Below, one piece after another: positions 42,156-50,545 of a stretch of DNA of 53,168 nucleotides (positions are counted from its first letter, which is position 1; each line of letters starts with the position of its first letter). The stretch comes from Thiogranum sp. (lineage in GTDB: Bacteria > Pseudomonadota > Gammaproteobacteria > DSM-19610): contig JAJDOI010000079.1 of NCBI GenBank assembly GCA_022340245.1, positions 1-53,168 of the forward strand, given 5' to 3'. A program made the translations under genes and the position numbers. The notes under the pieces are model-generated. The model saw only the letters and a program-made list of their open reading frames with translations. It did not search any database and was not told where the DNA came from.

Positions 42156-42442
42156 AATGACAAACGGATCATAAAAGGCTAGCGGCGCGAACTCAAGCGA
42201 ACTTAGCCGCTGTGTGGCCCGCTTCGGAGCGGGGCTCATGCCCGTCGGTGGCGATCGCCTGTTTGGAAGAGCCTTTGACGGTAAAGGATTCCGGGTCGGC
42301 AGGCGGCGCGTTGACCTCGCCCGGCTCGCGCCGGGGAACGTATTGCGCCGGCGCGCATCTATTGATTAACGCGGTCTTGCCGGGCAAGCTAGCTCAAACT
42401 CGTGGTCTGGCACACAAAATTGCCGTAGCGGCACGGAAATAC
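42156..42442. promoter_or_regulatory. Divergent regulatory region between the copper genes and the sterol desaturase gene
   Basis: These 287 bases separate the minus-strand copper operon from the plus-strand membrane genes. GCGAACT occurs twice as a direct repeat (42187-42193 and 42197-42203, ten bases apart). The pair is flanked by the inverted arms AGCGGC at 42181-42186 and GCCGCT at 42206-42211. This lies 26-56 bases upstream of the Met/Cys-rich gene. CCCGCT-TCGG-AGCGGG at 42218-42233 forms a stable hairpin. I find no CueR-type CCTTCC palindrome. Confidence 0.4.
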
Positions 42443-43309
42443 ATGAATCTGGACAGCCTGCTCACCGCCCACGAATTAAGCGTTCGCCTGGGCTTCTTTT
42501 TCGGCACTTTCGCCATCATGGCGGCCTGGGAGCTTGTCGCGCCGCGCCGGGCGTTGACGATGTCAAAAGCCGTGCGCTGGGGCAACAACCTTGGCCTGGT
42601 GGTACTCAACAGTGTCGTGCTGCGCCTGCTGTTTCCCGCGGCGGCGGTTGGTATGGCGGTGTTTGCGCGCGAATATGGCTGGGGGCTGTTGCATTACTTC
42701 GACGTGCCGTTTGTCGTGGCGCTGGTTGTTTCCGTGGTCGCCATGGATTTCATTATTTACCTGCAGCACGTGATGGTTCACGCCTTGCCCGCGCTGTGGC
42801 GGCTGCACCGGGTGCATCACGCCGACCTGGACTACGACGTCACCACCGGGTCGCGTTTCCACCCGCTGGAAATCATCCTGTCGATGCTGATCAAGTTCGC
42901 GACCATCATGGTGCTGGGGCCTCCGGTTGCCGCGGTGGTGATCTTCGAAGTGTTACTTAACGCCACGGCCATGTTCAATCACGCCAATGTCCGCCTGCCA
43001 GAGAACCTGGATCGCATCCTGCGTCTGTTTGTGGTCACGCCGGATATGCACCGCGTACACCATTCGGTCGAGGACGACGAGACCAACAGTAACTTCGGTT
43101 TCAACCTGCCCTGGTGGGACCGCCTGTTCGGCACCTACCGAGACCAGCCGCGCGCCGGTCACGAGGGCATGACCATCGGTATCAACACCTTCCGTGAGCC
43201 GCGCCAGGTCGCCTGGCTGCCCGGTATGCTGGCAATGCCGTTTATCGGCAAGGTGACGGGCTATGCCATCAATCGCCGTCAGTGGGAAAGCGATGACAAC
43301 AAAAACTAA
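42443..43309 (+). CDS. Sterol desaturase/fatty acid hydroxylase family membrane protein
   Basis: This 288-residue protein has four to five membrane segments. The conserved histidine boxes are present: HVMVH, HRVHHAD, HANVRLPENLD and HRVHHS, with a final NFGFNLPWWDRLFGTYRD. These residues hold a di-iron centre. Bacterial members act on sterols, carotenoids, alkylglycerols or fatty acids, so the substrate cannot be assigned. The frame extends upstream to 42212, but the ATG at 42443 gives the expected N-terminus. It overlaps the next gene by 17 bases. Confidence 0.85.
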   Translation: MNLDSLLTAHELSVRLGFFFGTFAIMAAWELVAPRRALTMSKAVRWGNNLGLVVLNSVVLRLLFPAAAVGMAVFAREYGWGLLHYFDVPFVVALVVSVVAMDFIIYLQHVMVHALPALWRLHRVHHADLDYDVTTGSRFHPLEIILSMLIKFATIMVLGPPVAAVVIFEVLLNATAMFNHANVRLPENLDRILRLFVVTPDMHRVHHSVEDDETNSNFGFNLPWWDRLFGTYRDQPRAGHEGMTIGINTFREPRQVAWLPGMLAMPFIGKVTGYAINRRQWESDDNKN

Positions 43310-44312
43310 ACTGGTTCGTCGTGGTTTGGTTCTGGTGCTCGGGATAGCCATCGCCCTGGCGGTGTACCACCGTGCGGACATCGACGTTGCCGCCCTGGAA
43401 GCCTGGATACACGGCGTGGGGGTACTTGCGCCGCTGTTGTTCATGCTCGGCTACGCGCTGAGCGCGGTGCTGTTTCTGCCGGGAACCGTGTTTACCCTCG
43501 CCGGCGGTGCCTTGTTCGGCCCGGTAATGGGTTCGTTCTACAACCTCACCGGCGCCACGCTGGGCGCGGCACTGGCGTTCCTGGTGTCGCGTTACCTGGC
43601 TTCGGACTGGGTCGCCAGGCGCAGTGGCGGGCGTCTCGGGCAATTGATCAGCGGGGTGGAGGGGGAAGGCTGGCGCTTCGTCGCCTTTGTGCGCCTGGTG
43701 CCGCTGTTTCCGTTCAACCTGGTCAACTATGCGCTTGGCCTGACCCGTATTCCCTTCACGCATTATACGCTGACGACCTATGTGGCGATGCTGCCGGCCT
43801 GTGTTGCCTATACCTACCTGGGCTACGTCGGCCGGGAAGCGGTTGCCGGCGGAGATGGCCTCATACAGAAGGTCCTGCTGGCGCTGGCGCTGCTGGCCGT
43901 GGTGGCGTTTCTGCCAGGCCTGATCGGGCGTCTGCGCCGCGGCCCCATGATGGCTGTCGAGCAACTCAAGCAGCATCTCGATCGCGGCGAGCAACTGCTG
44001 GTGCTGGATGTGAGTTCGGCGGCAGATTTTTACGGCGAGCGCGGTCATATTCCGCAGGCGCTCAACATCCCCCTGGAAGCGCTGGTATCCCGTATCGCAG
44101 ACATTTCCGGCTACCAGGAGAAAATGGTTGTCACGGTGTGCAATACCGACCGGCGTTCAACCAGGGCGGCGCAGCTGCTCGCCAGAAAAGGGTTCGCCGA
44201 TGTCCACGTTGCCCGCCTGGGTATGACGGCCTGGCGGGAACACGGGTATCCAGTCGAGTTTGGCCGTGGCGGAGAAACCCCGCCGTTAGAACTGCGGGGA
44301 GCGCGGGAGTAG
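43293..44312 (+). CDS. VTT-domain (TVP38/TMEM64) membrane protein fused to rhodanese
   Basis: This 339-residue protein starts at an ATG after GGGAAAG. The N-terminal half is a VTT (DedA-like) domain: FLPGTVFTLAGGALFG and the re-entrant loop FVRLVPLFPFNLVNYALGL with TRIPF. After one more membrane segment (about 192-212) comes a rhodanese domain from about 220 to 330, with LLVLDVSSAADFYGERGHIP and the active-site Cys283 in VCNTDRRSTRAAQLL. It could couple sulfur or redox chemistry at the inner membrane to lipid scrambling, but the real substrate is unknown. Confidence 0.84.
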   Translation: MTTKTKLVRRGLVLVLGIAIALAVYHRADIDVAALEAWIHGVGVLAPLLFMLGYALSAVLFLPGTVFTLAGGALFGPVMGSFYNLTGATLGAALAFLVSRYLASDWVARRSGGRLGQLISGVEGEGWRFVAFVRLVPLFPFNLVNYALGLTRIPFTHYTLTTYVAMLPACVAYTYLGYVGREAVAGGDGLIQKVLLALALLAVVAFLPGLIGRLRRGPMMAVEQLKQHLDRGEQLLVLDVSSAADFYGERGHIPQALNIPLEALVSRIADISGYQEKMVVTVCNTDRRSTRAAQLLARKGFADVHVARLGMTAWREHGYPVEFGRGGETPPLELRGARE

Positions 44313-44418
44313 GGAATTACCCTGCGACGTCCCGTGGCGCAGCATTACGATACGTGGCCTCGATTAAAGGAGCGAGGACGGTTTCGCATCAAGCCATAGC
44401 TAGCTGGCATCGCCCTTA

Positions 44419-45705
44419 TTAGAACTCAAGACCGAGACCCAGGTCGACGCGGTTCTGGTTAACGTCTCCAGGATAATCGCCGGAAAAGTGCTGATAGTCG
44501 GCCTTGAGCACCACATTGGGATTCAGGTAGAAATTGACACCCGTGGTCCAGACCGTCTCTGTCGGCAGCGAATCGACGTTCAGACCCGCCGGCAGGCTCG
44601 CGTATTTGGATCCGGTATTGAAACGGGCGTAACGCGCGAAAGGTGCCAGGGAGCGGGAACCGCCGAGTGGAAAGGTGTAAGCCGCTTGCAGGTAGCCGCC
44701 CCAGAACTCCTTGGGGATCAGGGTCGGATTACCCACAAACGTGGCATTGAGGTCGGCGGTATCGGAAATCGTGCCCATGGCATACAGCGCGGACAGGTCG
44801 AAATTACCCGGCGTCCAGCGGGTATGGGCTTCCCAAAGGGTTACCCGGGAACCCGAGGCGAGGCTGACGGACGGGTCACCCTGCGAATCCTTACCGGTAA
44901 AGACACTGGCGCCCGCGACCCAGCCGGGTATGCCGCGGTAGTTAAGCGCCAGATATGCGCTCAAATCTTTGGCTTTTGCATTCTGCAATTCCTGGTGAAT
45001 GCTTCCCAGCGGGGACTGCTGACCGTCCGTGGACGTCGGATCCCAATTGCCGAGATAAAAGCCGGTAGTCACGCCAACGTCCCACGAGATCCCCTGACGG
45101 GTGTCGCCGTACAGCCCGACACCGCCTTCGCGCCAGGTCGTCGGAATGATCGCCGTCTCGACGAAATTGCGTTCGACACCGTAGTAGCGGGTGGGTTCGT
45201 GCGACTCGTTCAGGAATCCCATCGGTATCAGGAACAGCCCCAGCTTCGCTCTGGTGTTTGGCGTGAGATTGTGGTCGATATAGAACTGTTCGGCTTCGAA
45301 CTCACCGTCATCATCGGCGGAGACGACGGCGTGCTCGAGTTCGAATTCCGAGGTGAAACGCGTGTCCTCGTCGAAGCGGTAACCAAAGCCGAATACGGCG
45401 CGCCTCAGGTCCATCTTGCTATCCCTGCTCTGATCGGTTGGCCGGTTGTAATTGATTTCACCGTAGCCCCAGATCGACACCTGTGAACTCGCGTTTTCCT
45501 GCGCACCGGGCGCGGTGGCGTGGTTCACCGCCTGTTGCTGATCGGCAATCGCTTCGGTGCGCGAATTCATATCTTCCATTTCGTGTTTGAGTTTTTCCAG
45601 TTCCTTACTCAGCATGTCTATACGCTCGCGCAACGCGGCTTCGTCTGCCTGCGCAGGCAATGCAGGGAAAAGGCAAATCAGTAACAGCAGGATGATACGT
45701 TGCAT
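44419..45705 (-). CDS. Outer membrane porin (phosphate-selective porin-like)
   Basis: This 428-residue protein has a signal peptide (about 1-20). A short N-terminal coiled coil (ALRERIDMLSKELEKLKHE) follows, then a beta-barrel with alternating aromatic strands ending in the outer-membrane Phe (LGLGLEF). Blocks such as FTSEFELEH and KLGLFLIPMGFLNESHEP match the OprO/OprP-like fold, but phosphate specificity cannot be read from sequence. It follows the diheme peroxidase gene by 32 bases on the same strand, so it probably shares its promoter and the Fur-type control. Confidence 0.8.
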   Translation of the reverse strand: MQRIILLLLICLFPALPAQADEAALRERIDMLSKELEKLKHEMEDMNSRTEAIADQQQAVNHATAPGAQENASSQVSIWGYGEINYNRPTDQSRDSKMDLRRAVFGFGYRFDEDTRFTSEFELEHAVVSADDDGEFEAEQFYIDHNLTPNTRAKLGLFLIPMGFLNESHEPTRYYGVERNFVETAIIPTTWREGGVGLYGDTRQGISWDVGVTTGFYLGNWDPTSTDGQQSPLGSIHQELQNAKAKDLSAYLALNYRGIPGWVAGASVFTGKDSQGDPSVSLASGSRVTLWEAHTRWTPGNFDLSALYAMGTISDTADLNATFVGNPTLIPKEFWGGYLQAAYTFPLGGSRSLAPFARYARFNTGSKYASLPAGLNVDSLPTETVWTTGVNFYLNPNVVLKADYQHFSGDYPGDVNQNRVDLGLGLEF

Positions 45706-45737
45706 CTTTATAGTCCTTGGATTGAATTGTTTCTGAA

Positions 45738-46940
45738 TTAAGGCTGGTAACCGTCGGTCAGGGTTTTGAGAAACGCCACCACGTCGTCGATCTCATCAGA
45801 CGTGAGCGCGGGCAAACCACCGAGTTGGCGGTTGTAAGGGGCCTCGGTCGTGTTCACATTGGCGCGATATTGCGGCGGAAGATCGTCAAATCTGTCCGCC
45901 CCGGCATTGGGATACCACTCTTCCGGGTTGGTGTCGCGACGCACATAGAACGACACCACTTCGCGCAGCGTGGCGAACTTGCCGTTGTGGAAATAGGGCG
46001 CCGTTACAGCCACGTTGCGTAGTGTGGGTACCTTGAAGCCTCCACACAGGTCGCTGCGGCTGCCGAGGTCGGTGCGATCAGGCCCGCACAAGCCGAGGTC
46101 GTAATAGTCGGGGTTTGCGTTCGCGGGTATGTCGGGATTTCGCGGAACGCCGAGGTTGTCGTAAGTGAAATCCGTGAACAGGGGCGGCGTGCCATCCGGC
46201 AGGCGAGCGCTCGAATGGCAGGCCGCGCAGTTGCCCTTGGTCGGATTGTTGAACAGCGCCAGGCCGCGCATCTCCTGTGCGCTCAGTTGAACCTTGCCCG
46301 CCAGGAAATAGTCGAACTTGCTGTCAAACGGTCTAAACTCCGCGGATTCCTTTTCGTACTGCTGCAGAGCAAACGTGGCCCGCTCGAAGGCGGCATCTCC
46401 GGTATCGAAGATATCGCTACCGAACACCTGCATGAATTCGGACACGTAGCTGGCGCTGCGTAGTTTGTCCATGACCGCCACGGGTGTTGCGTTGGCCATT
46501 TCATGCGGAGCCAGAAAAGGACGATGCGCCTGGTCCATGAGTGAGGCTGCCCGGCCGTCGAGATTGAATCCGCCGGTCGGTGTGCCCTCGTCGTCGAAAA
46601 AGAAAACGCTGTTGAAACTCAGATAACGCAGGGTCGGTGTGTTGCGGAACCCGGTGACATCCATCCCCGGGCCACCGAGTGGTACCGCGCGACCGTCACT
46701 GCCGGTATGCGCGTGTGCCGGATCATGACAGGTCGCACAGGATTGGAGGCCCGAGGCGGACAAACTGGGGTCGAAAAATATCTTTTTTCCGAGTGCAGCT
46801 GCAGGTGAGAGCGGCGGCGCAGTTGACGCCGCCTGTCCCGGTTGAGTGTCAGGGTTATCGCCGCCGCTTCCGCCGCCACAGGCAGAGAGAAGAGCGACTA
46901 ATACAATCAGAATGGATAAGATGAACGACCGAACACGCAT
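45738..46940 (-). CDS. Diheme cytochrome c peroxidase (MauG/CCP family) lipoprotein
   Basis: This 400-residue protein has a lipoprotein signal (LLSA then Cys21) and two c-type heme motifs, CATCH at 68-72 and CAACH at 238-242. Further family blocks are NTPTLRYLSFNSVFF and FKVPTLRNVAVTAPYFHNGKFATLREVVSFY. Members reduce peroxides or oxidise other proteins in the periplasm using electrons from cytochromes. A strong Fur-type site covers the upstream promoter. The porin gene follows directly. Confidence 0.88.
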   Translation of the reverse strand: MRVRSFILSILIVLVALLSACGGGSGGDNPDTQPGQAASTAPPLSPAAALGKKIFFDPSLSASGLQSCATCHDPAHAHTGSDGRAVPLGGPGMDVTGFRNTPTLRYLSFNSVFFFDDEGTPTGGFNLDGRAASLMDQAHRPFLAPHEMANATPVAVMDKLRSASYVSEFMQVFGSDIFDTGDAAFERATFALQQYEKESAEFRPFDSKFDYFLAGKVQLSAQEMRGLALFNNPTKGNCAACHSSARLPDGTPPLFTDFTYDNLGVPRNPDIPANANPDYYDLGLCGPDRTDLGSRSDLCGGFKVPTLRNVAVTAPYFHNGKFATLREVVSFYVRRDTNPEEWYPNAGADRFDDLPPQYRANVNTTEAPYNRQLGGLPALTSDEIDDVVAFLKTLTDGYQP

Positions 46941-47346
46941 CGATTACAGCACCTCATGGACGGAGAAACTAATGATAATGATTCGTATTACGGATCGCAA
47001 CACATAATCAACAGGACGCATAATCGACCCACCTCGAGCGCGGCAAGGCGAAGCGCAATTCCTTGTGGTAATTGGCAAATGCGGGTGGGACAGAGGACTG
47101 GGTTGAATTCGTGTTAACTTGCAACGACAGTCACCCGCAAGTGGTTGATAAGTCGACTCCGGTGCCAGTGGCTCCGGAGCTGCAACTATGCAATTAGCTG
47201 GAGAGTGCCAGCCTTCACATAAGGGCGGACAAATCCCTGGCCGGGCGCAACTAGCGAACGGGACAAGCGAAATACCGGCACAATGCGCTTCAGGGAACAA
47301 AATCGGAGTGGTGTGCTCGAACAGCCGTGCGGCCCGGGAACAGATA
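46941..47346. other. 406-base divergent region without genes
   Basis: Beyond the Fur-type promoter at its left end, this region holds CTCCGGAG and other short GC palindromes near 47165-47180 but no recognisable gene. The plus-strand frame of the flavoprotein gene stays open from 47188, but no homology or good ribosome binding site supports a start there. Confidence 0.5.
46972..47000 (-). promoter_or_regulatory. Promoter with overlapping Fur-type box for the diheme peroxidase operon
   Basis: On the minus strand, TTGCGA at 47000-46995, 17 bases, then TATCAT at 46977-46972 form a good sigma-70 promoter. On the plus strand, TGATAATGATTCGTA at 46973-46987 matches the Fur 7-1-7 motif at 11 of 14 defined positions and covers the -10 and part of the spacer. 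Iron-dependent repression is therefore likely. Confidence 0.6.
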
Positions 47347-48762
47347 ATGAAAACAAACAAGGATCTCGTCGTGATCGGCGGCGGTGCGGGCGGGCTGGTG
47401 GTGGCCAGTGTAGCCGCCCAGCTGGGTCTGGACGTCACCCTGATCGAAAAATCCGCGAAGCTTGGCGGAGACTGCCTGCACACCGGATGCGTGCCGAGCA
47501 AGACCCTGATCCACGTCGCCAGGGTCGCCTCGCTAATGCGCCGGGGCCGTGAATTCGGACTCTCGTCCGTCGCACCCCGGGTCGATCTGGCACAGGTCAG
47601 CGAGCACGTCCACGGCGTTATCGACCAGATTCAGCAGCACGACGACCCGCAGCGCTTCCGCGACTATGGCTGCGAGGTTCTTTTCGGGCAGGCGACATTC
47701 ACAGACCCGCACACGGTGCAGGTCGATGGTCACACGGTGCATGGCAGACGCTTTGTTATCGCCACCGGTTCGCGGCCTGCAATACCCCCGGTCGCCGGAC
47801 TGGACCGCGTCGAGTATCTGACCAACGAAACGCTGTTCGACCTGCGCGAGCTGCCGCAGCGGCTGGCGGTGCTCGGCGGCGGCGCCGTCGGCGTGGAAAT
47901 GGCCCAGGCGTTTGCCCGACTGGGCAGCCGTGTCTCGCTCATCGAACGCCTGCCGGGGCTGTTGCCCAACGAGGACCCCGAGCTGGCGGAGCTGCTGCGC
48001 GAGCGCCTGGTGAGCGAAGGCCTCGACATCAGTACAGCGACTGAAGTGCAACGGGTGGACGCCGCGAACGGAGCCTGCAGCCTGACCTGCAGCGGCGGTC
48101 ACAGCCTGCAGGCCGACCGGGTGCTGGTTGCCACCGGACGCAGGCCCAATGTGGAAGGCCTGGGGCTGGAGGCCGCGGGCGTGGACTACGACAAGGGCGG
48201 CATCAAGGTCGACCGCCGCCTGCGCAGTTCGCAGAAACACATCTTCGCCTGCGGCGACGTGTGCGGGCCGTACCCGTTTACGCACATGGCCGAGTACCAG
48301 GCGGGGATCGTGATCAGCAACGCGGTTTTCCGTTTTCCCAAAAAGACCGACTACCGGGTGGTGCCCTGGGTCACCTACACCGATCCGGAACTGGCGCGCG
48401 TGGGGCTGACGATCGCGCAGGCGCAGGCGCAGGGGATAAAGGCCGCTGTGCTGACATTTCCCTTCAGCGGCATCGACCGGGCGCTGGCCGAGGTCGAACC
48501 CCACGGTCTGGCCAAATTCGTCACCCACCGCGGCAGGATCCTCGGCGCGAGTATACTTGGACCGCACGCGGGCGAACTGATCCACGAAATCGTACTGGCA
48601 ATGAAAACCCGCGCGACCGTGAGCGATCTGTCGGCGACCATTCATGCCTACCCGACCCTGGCGCAGATTCACCGTCGCACGGCCAACAGCGGCCTGAGCA
48701 AGGTGCTGTTCAGCCCCCGTACGCGGCGGTTGGTAAGCTGGATAAACCGGGTGGTTCCATGA
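47347..48762 (+). CDS. Mercuric reductase/dihydrolipoamide dehydrogenase-like flavoprotein
   Basis: This 471-residue pyridine nucleotide-disulfide oxidoreductase has FAD loop VVIGGGAGGLVVA near 8-20, the redox disulfide C43 and C48 in LGGDCLHTGCVPSKTL, the NAD(P) loop VLGGGAVGVEMAQAF and the second FAD motif FACGDVCG. The C-terminal active-site helix reads HAYPTLAQ where lipoamide dehydrogenases have HAHPTLSE, so the catalytic Glu of the His-Glu pair is Gln. It lacks the N-terminal metal-binding domain and C-terminal Cys pair of MerA. Adjacent to arsenic genes, its substrate is unknown. Confidence 0.85.
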   Translation: MKTNKDLVVIGGGAGGLVVASVAAQLGLDVTLIEKSAKLGGDCLHTGCVPSKTLIHVARVASLMRRGREFGLSSVAPRVDLAQVSEHVHGVIDQIQQHDDPQRFRDYGCEVLFGQATFTDPHTVQVDGHTVHGRRFVIATGSRPAIPPVAGLDRVEYLTNETLFDLRELPQRLAVLGGGAVGVEMAQAFARLGSRVSLIERLPGLLPNEDPELAELLRERLVSEGLDISTATEVQRVDAANGACSLTCSGGHSLQADRVLVATGRRPNVEGLGLEAAGVDYDKGGIKVDRRLRSSQKHIFACGDVCGPYPFTHMAEYQAGIVISNAVFRFPKKTDYRVVPWVTYTDPELARVGLTIAQAQAQGIKAAVLTFPFSGIDRALAEVEPHGLAKFVTHRGRILGASILGPHAGELIHEIVLAMKTRATVSDLSATIHAYPTLAQIHRRTANSGLSKVLFSPRTRRLVSWINRVVP

Positions 48763-48829
48763 GGCGCTGCAGCGGTAGTGACCATGCAGGATGCGGGGGA
48801 TATCGGCGACCGCTTGCGCGCCGGTCGTG

Positions 48830-48858
48830 TGGATATGACAGGCATATGTCACTAGAAT
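48830..48858 (+). promoter_or_regulatory. Candidate arsS promoter with a palindrome in its spacer
   Basis: TGGATA at 48830-48835, 17 bases, then TAGAAT at 48853-48858 form a moderate sigma-70 promoter, 48 bases upstream of arsS. Between and overlapping them lies an inverted repeat: TGACA at 48836-48840 and TGTCA at 48847-48851, with a nested ATATG/CATAT pair. This is the position expected for an ArsR-type repressor site. Confidence 0.5.
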
Positions 48859-48905
48859 TTAACTACTTGCAGAAATATCACTGATTTATCGGGAACAGCC
48901 AGCTT

Positions 48906-49868
48906 ATGCACGCAACACTTCCGCTTCTGGAAGACACGGATTTCCCGGCGCTCAGGCGGGCGCCACTGACGACACTGCAGGTCAATCTCGGCTACCGTTG
49001 TAACCAGGCTTGTCTTCACTGTCATGTGAACGCCGGACCGACGCGCAAGGAGCAAATGCAGCTCGAGACCGTCGAGGCGGTTATCGAGGTTTTGCGCGCC
49101 CCGCAGCTGTCGACCCTCGATATCACCGGCGGGGCTCCCGAGCTCAACCGGCATTTCCGTTACCTGGTGGAAGCCGCCCGCGGCATGGGTATACAGGTCA
49201 TCGATCGCTGCAACCTGACCATACTCAACGAACCGGGCGAAGAGACACTGGCCGCGTTTCTCGCCGCCAATGGTGTGGAGATTGTCGCGTCGATGCCCTG
49301 TTACCTGGAAAGCAATGTCGACAGCCAACGGGGCGACGGCGTATACCGTTCCAGCATACGCGCGCTGCGCGAGTTGAATTCACTCGGATACGGACAACCG
49401 GGCAGTGGCCTGGTGCTGAACCTGATGTACAACCCGCTCGGTGCGGTGCTGCCGCCAGCCCAGGAGCAACTCGAAGCGGACTACCGGCGGGAGCTGGCCG
49501 AGCGTGAGGGCGTGGTGTTCAACCGGCTGCTGGTGCTCGCCAATATGCCCATACAGCGCTTCGGCAGCACGCTGGTGTCCAAAGGACAGTTTGCCGGCTA
49601 TATGCAGCTGCTCAAGGAGGCTTTCCAGCCGCAGAATCTCGACACGGTCATGTGCCGCAGCCTGCTCAGCGTGGACTGGCAGGGTTACCTGTATGATTGC
49701 GACTTCAACCAGATGCTGGATCTGCCGCTCGCGCTCGGTGACCGGCCGCGCCCGCACCTTCGCGACCTGCACGCCGATGCCCTGCGCGGCAACCCCATCG
49801 TGGTCTGCGACCACTGTTACGGTTGCACCGCGGGGCAGGGCAGCAGTTGCGGGGGAGCGCTGGACTAG
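48906..49868 (+). CDS. arsS: Arsenosugar biosynthesis radical SAM protein ArsS
   Basis: This 320-residue radical SAM enzyme has the CxxxCxxC cluster C32, C36, C39 in YRCNQACLHCHVNAGP and the DITGGAPELNRHFR motif near 75. The C-terminal DUF3641-type domain holds MCRSLLSVDWQGYLYDCDFNQ and the final CDHCYGCTAGQGSSCGGALD. Related proteins often carry selenocysteine in the tail, but this one has cysteines only. The family is linked to adenosyl transfer to arsenicals in arsenosugar synthesis. Placement upstream of two glycosyltransferase-family genes and arsM strongly supports the call. Confidence 0.85.
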   Translation: MHATLPLLEDTDFPALRRAPLTTLQVNLGYRCNQACLHCHVNAGPTRKEQMQLETVEAVIEVLRAPQLSTLDITGGAPELNRHFRYLVEAARGMGIQVIDRCNLTILNEPGEETLAAFLAANGVEIVASMPCYLESNVDSQRGDGVYRSSIRALRELNSLGYGQPGSGLVLNLMYNPLGAVLPPAQEQLEADYRRELAEREGVVFNRLLVLANMPIQRFGSTLVSKGQFAGYMQLLKEAFQPQNLDTVMCRSLLSVDWQGYLYDCDFNQMLDLPLALGDRPRPHLRDLHADALRGNPIVVCDHCYGCTAGQGSSCGGALD

Positions 49869-49870
49869 AC

Positions 49871-50545
49871 ATGCAGCGCCTGTCCATCATCATTCCCGCT
49901 CTGAACGAGTGCGCCGCCATCGGCCCGACCCTGGCGTGCCTGCAGGCGGCCCGCGGGCGCGGACACGAAGTGATCCTGGTCGACGGTGGCAGCAGTGACG
50001 GCACGCCCGCGCGCTGTACAGGGCAGGTGGATCGACTGCTGTTTTCCGCCCGCGGCCGGGCCAGGCAGATGAACACCGGGGCGGCGCTGGCGCAAGGCGA
50101 CGTCCTGCTGTTCCTGCACGCCGACACCCTCGCGCCGGATGACGTCGACCGCCTGATCGCCGCAGCCCTGGCGCAGGAGCCTGGCTGGGGACACTTCGAT
50201 GTGCGCCTTTCGGGGCGCCAGCCGCTGCTGCGCCTGGTGGAACGGCTGATGAATCTGCGTGCGCGACTTTCGGGCATTGCCACGGGCGACCAGGGTCTGT
50301 TCGTGCCACGCGACTGGTTCATGAGCCTGGGCGGGTTTCCCGACCAGCCGTTGATGGAAGACATCGTCTTCAGCAAGCGGCTGAAGCGCCTGGGACGCCC
50401 GCACTGCCTGAAACACCGGTTGTTGACTTCCAGTCGTCGCTGGGAAAGCCACGGTGTGGTGCGCACCGTGATAAAAATGTGGTGGCTGCGGGCGGCGTTC
50501 TTCGTCGGCGTGCCCGCCAGCCGGCTCGCGAGGCTGTATGACTGA
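49871..50545 (+). CDS. TIGR04283-type glycosyltransferase, arsenosugar cluster
   Basis: This 224-residue GT-A family 2-like enzyme begins MQRLSIIIPALNECAAIG and has VDGGSSDGT near 37-45, FLHADT as the DxD-equivalent acid motif near 80, and MEDIVFSKRLKRLG near 162. No membrane segments are clear. Members of this small family occur beside arsS and arsM, so a role in making or trimming the arsenosugar ribose moiety is inferred, not shown. It starts three bases after the arsS stop. The frame is open farther upstream inside arsS. It overlaps the next gene by eight bases. Confidence 0.82.
   Translation: MQRLSIIIPALNECAAIGPTLACLQAARGRGHEVILVDGGSSDGTPARCTGQVDRLLFSARGRARQMNTGAALAQGDVLLFLHADTLAPDDVDRLIAAALAQEPGWGHFDVRLSGRQPLLRLVERLMNLRARLSGIATGDQGLFVPRDWFMSLGGFPDQPLMEDIVFSKRLKRLGRPHCLKHRLLTSSRRWESHGVVRTVIKMWWLRAAFFVGVPASRLARLYD

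Noticed and set aside
47188-47346. Extended N-terminus for the flavoprotein
   Set aside because: The 53 added residues have no homology pattern, and the FAD loop begins normally from the ATG at 47347.
47533-48852. Minus-strand open frame of 439 codons opposite the flavoprotein gene
   Set aside because: Antisense to clear FAD and NAD motifs, with no recognisable motif of its own.
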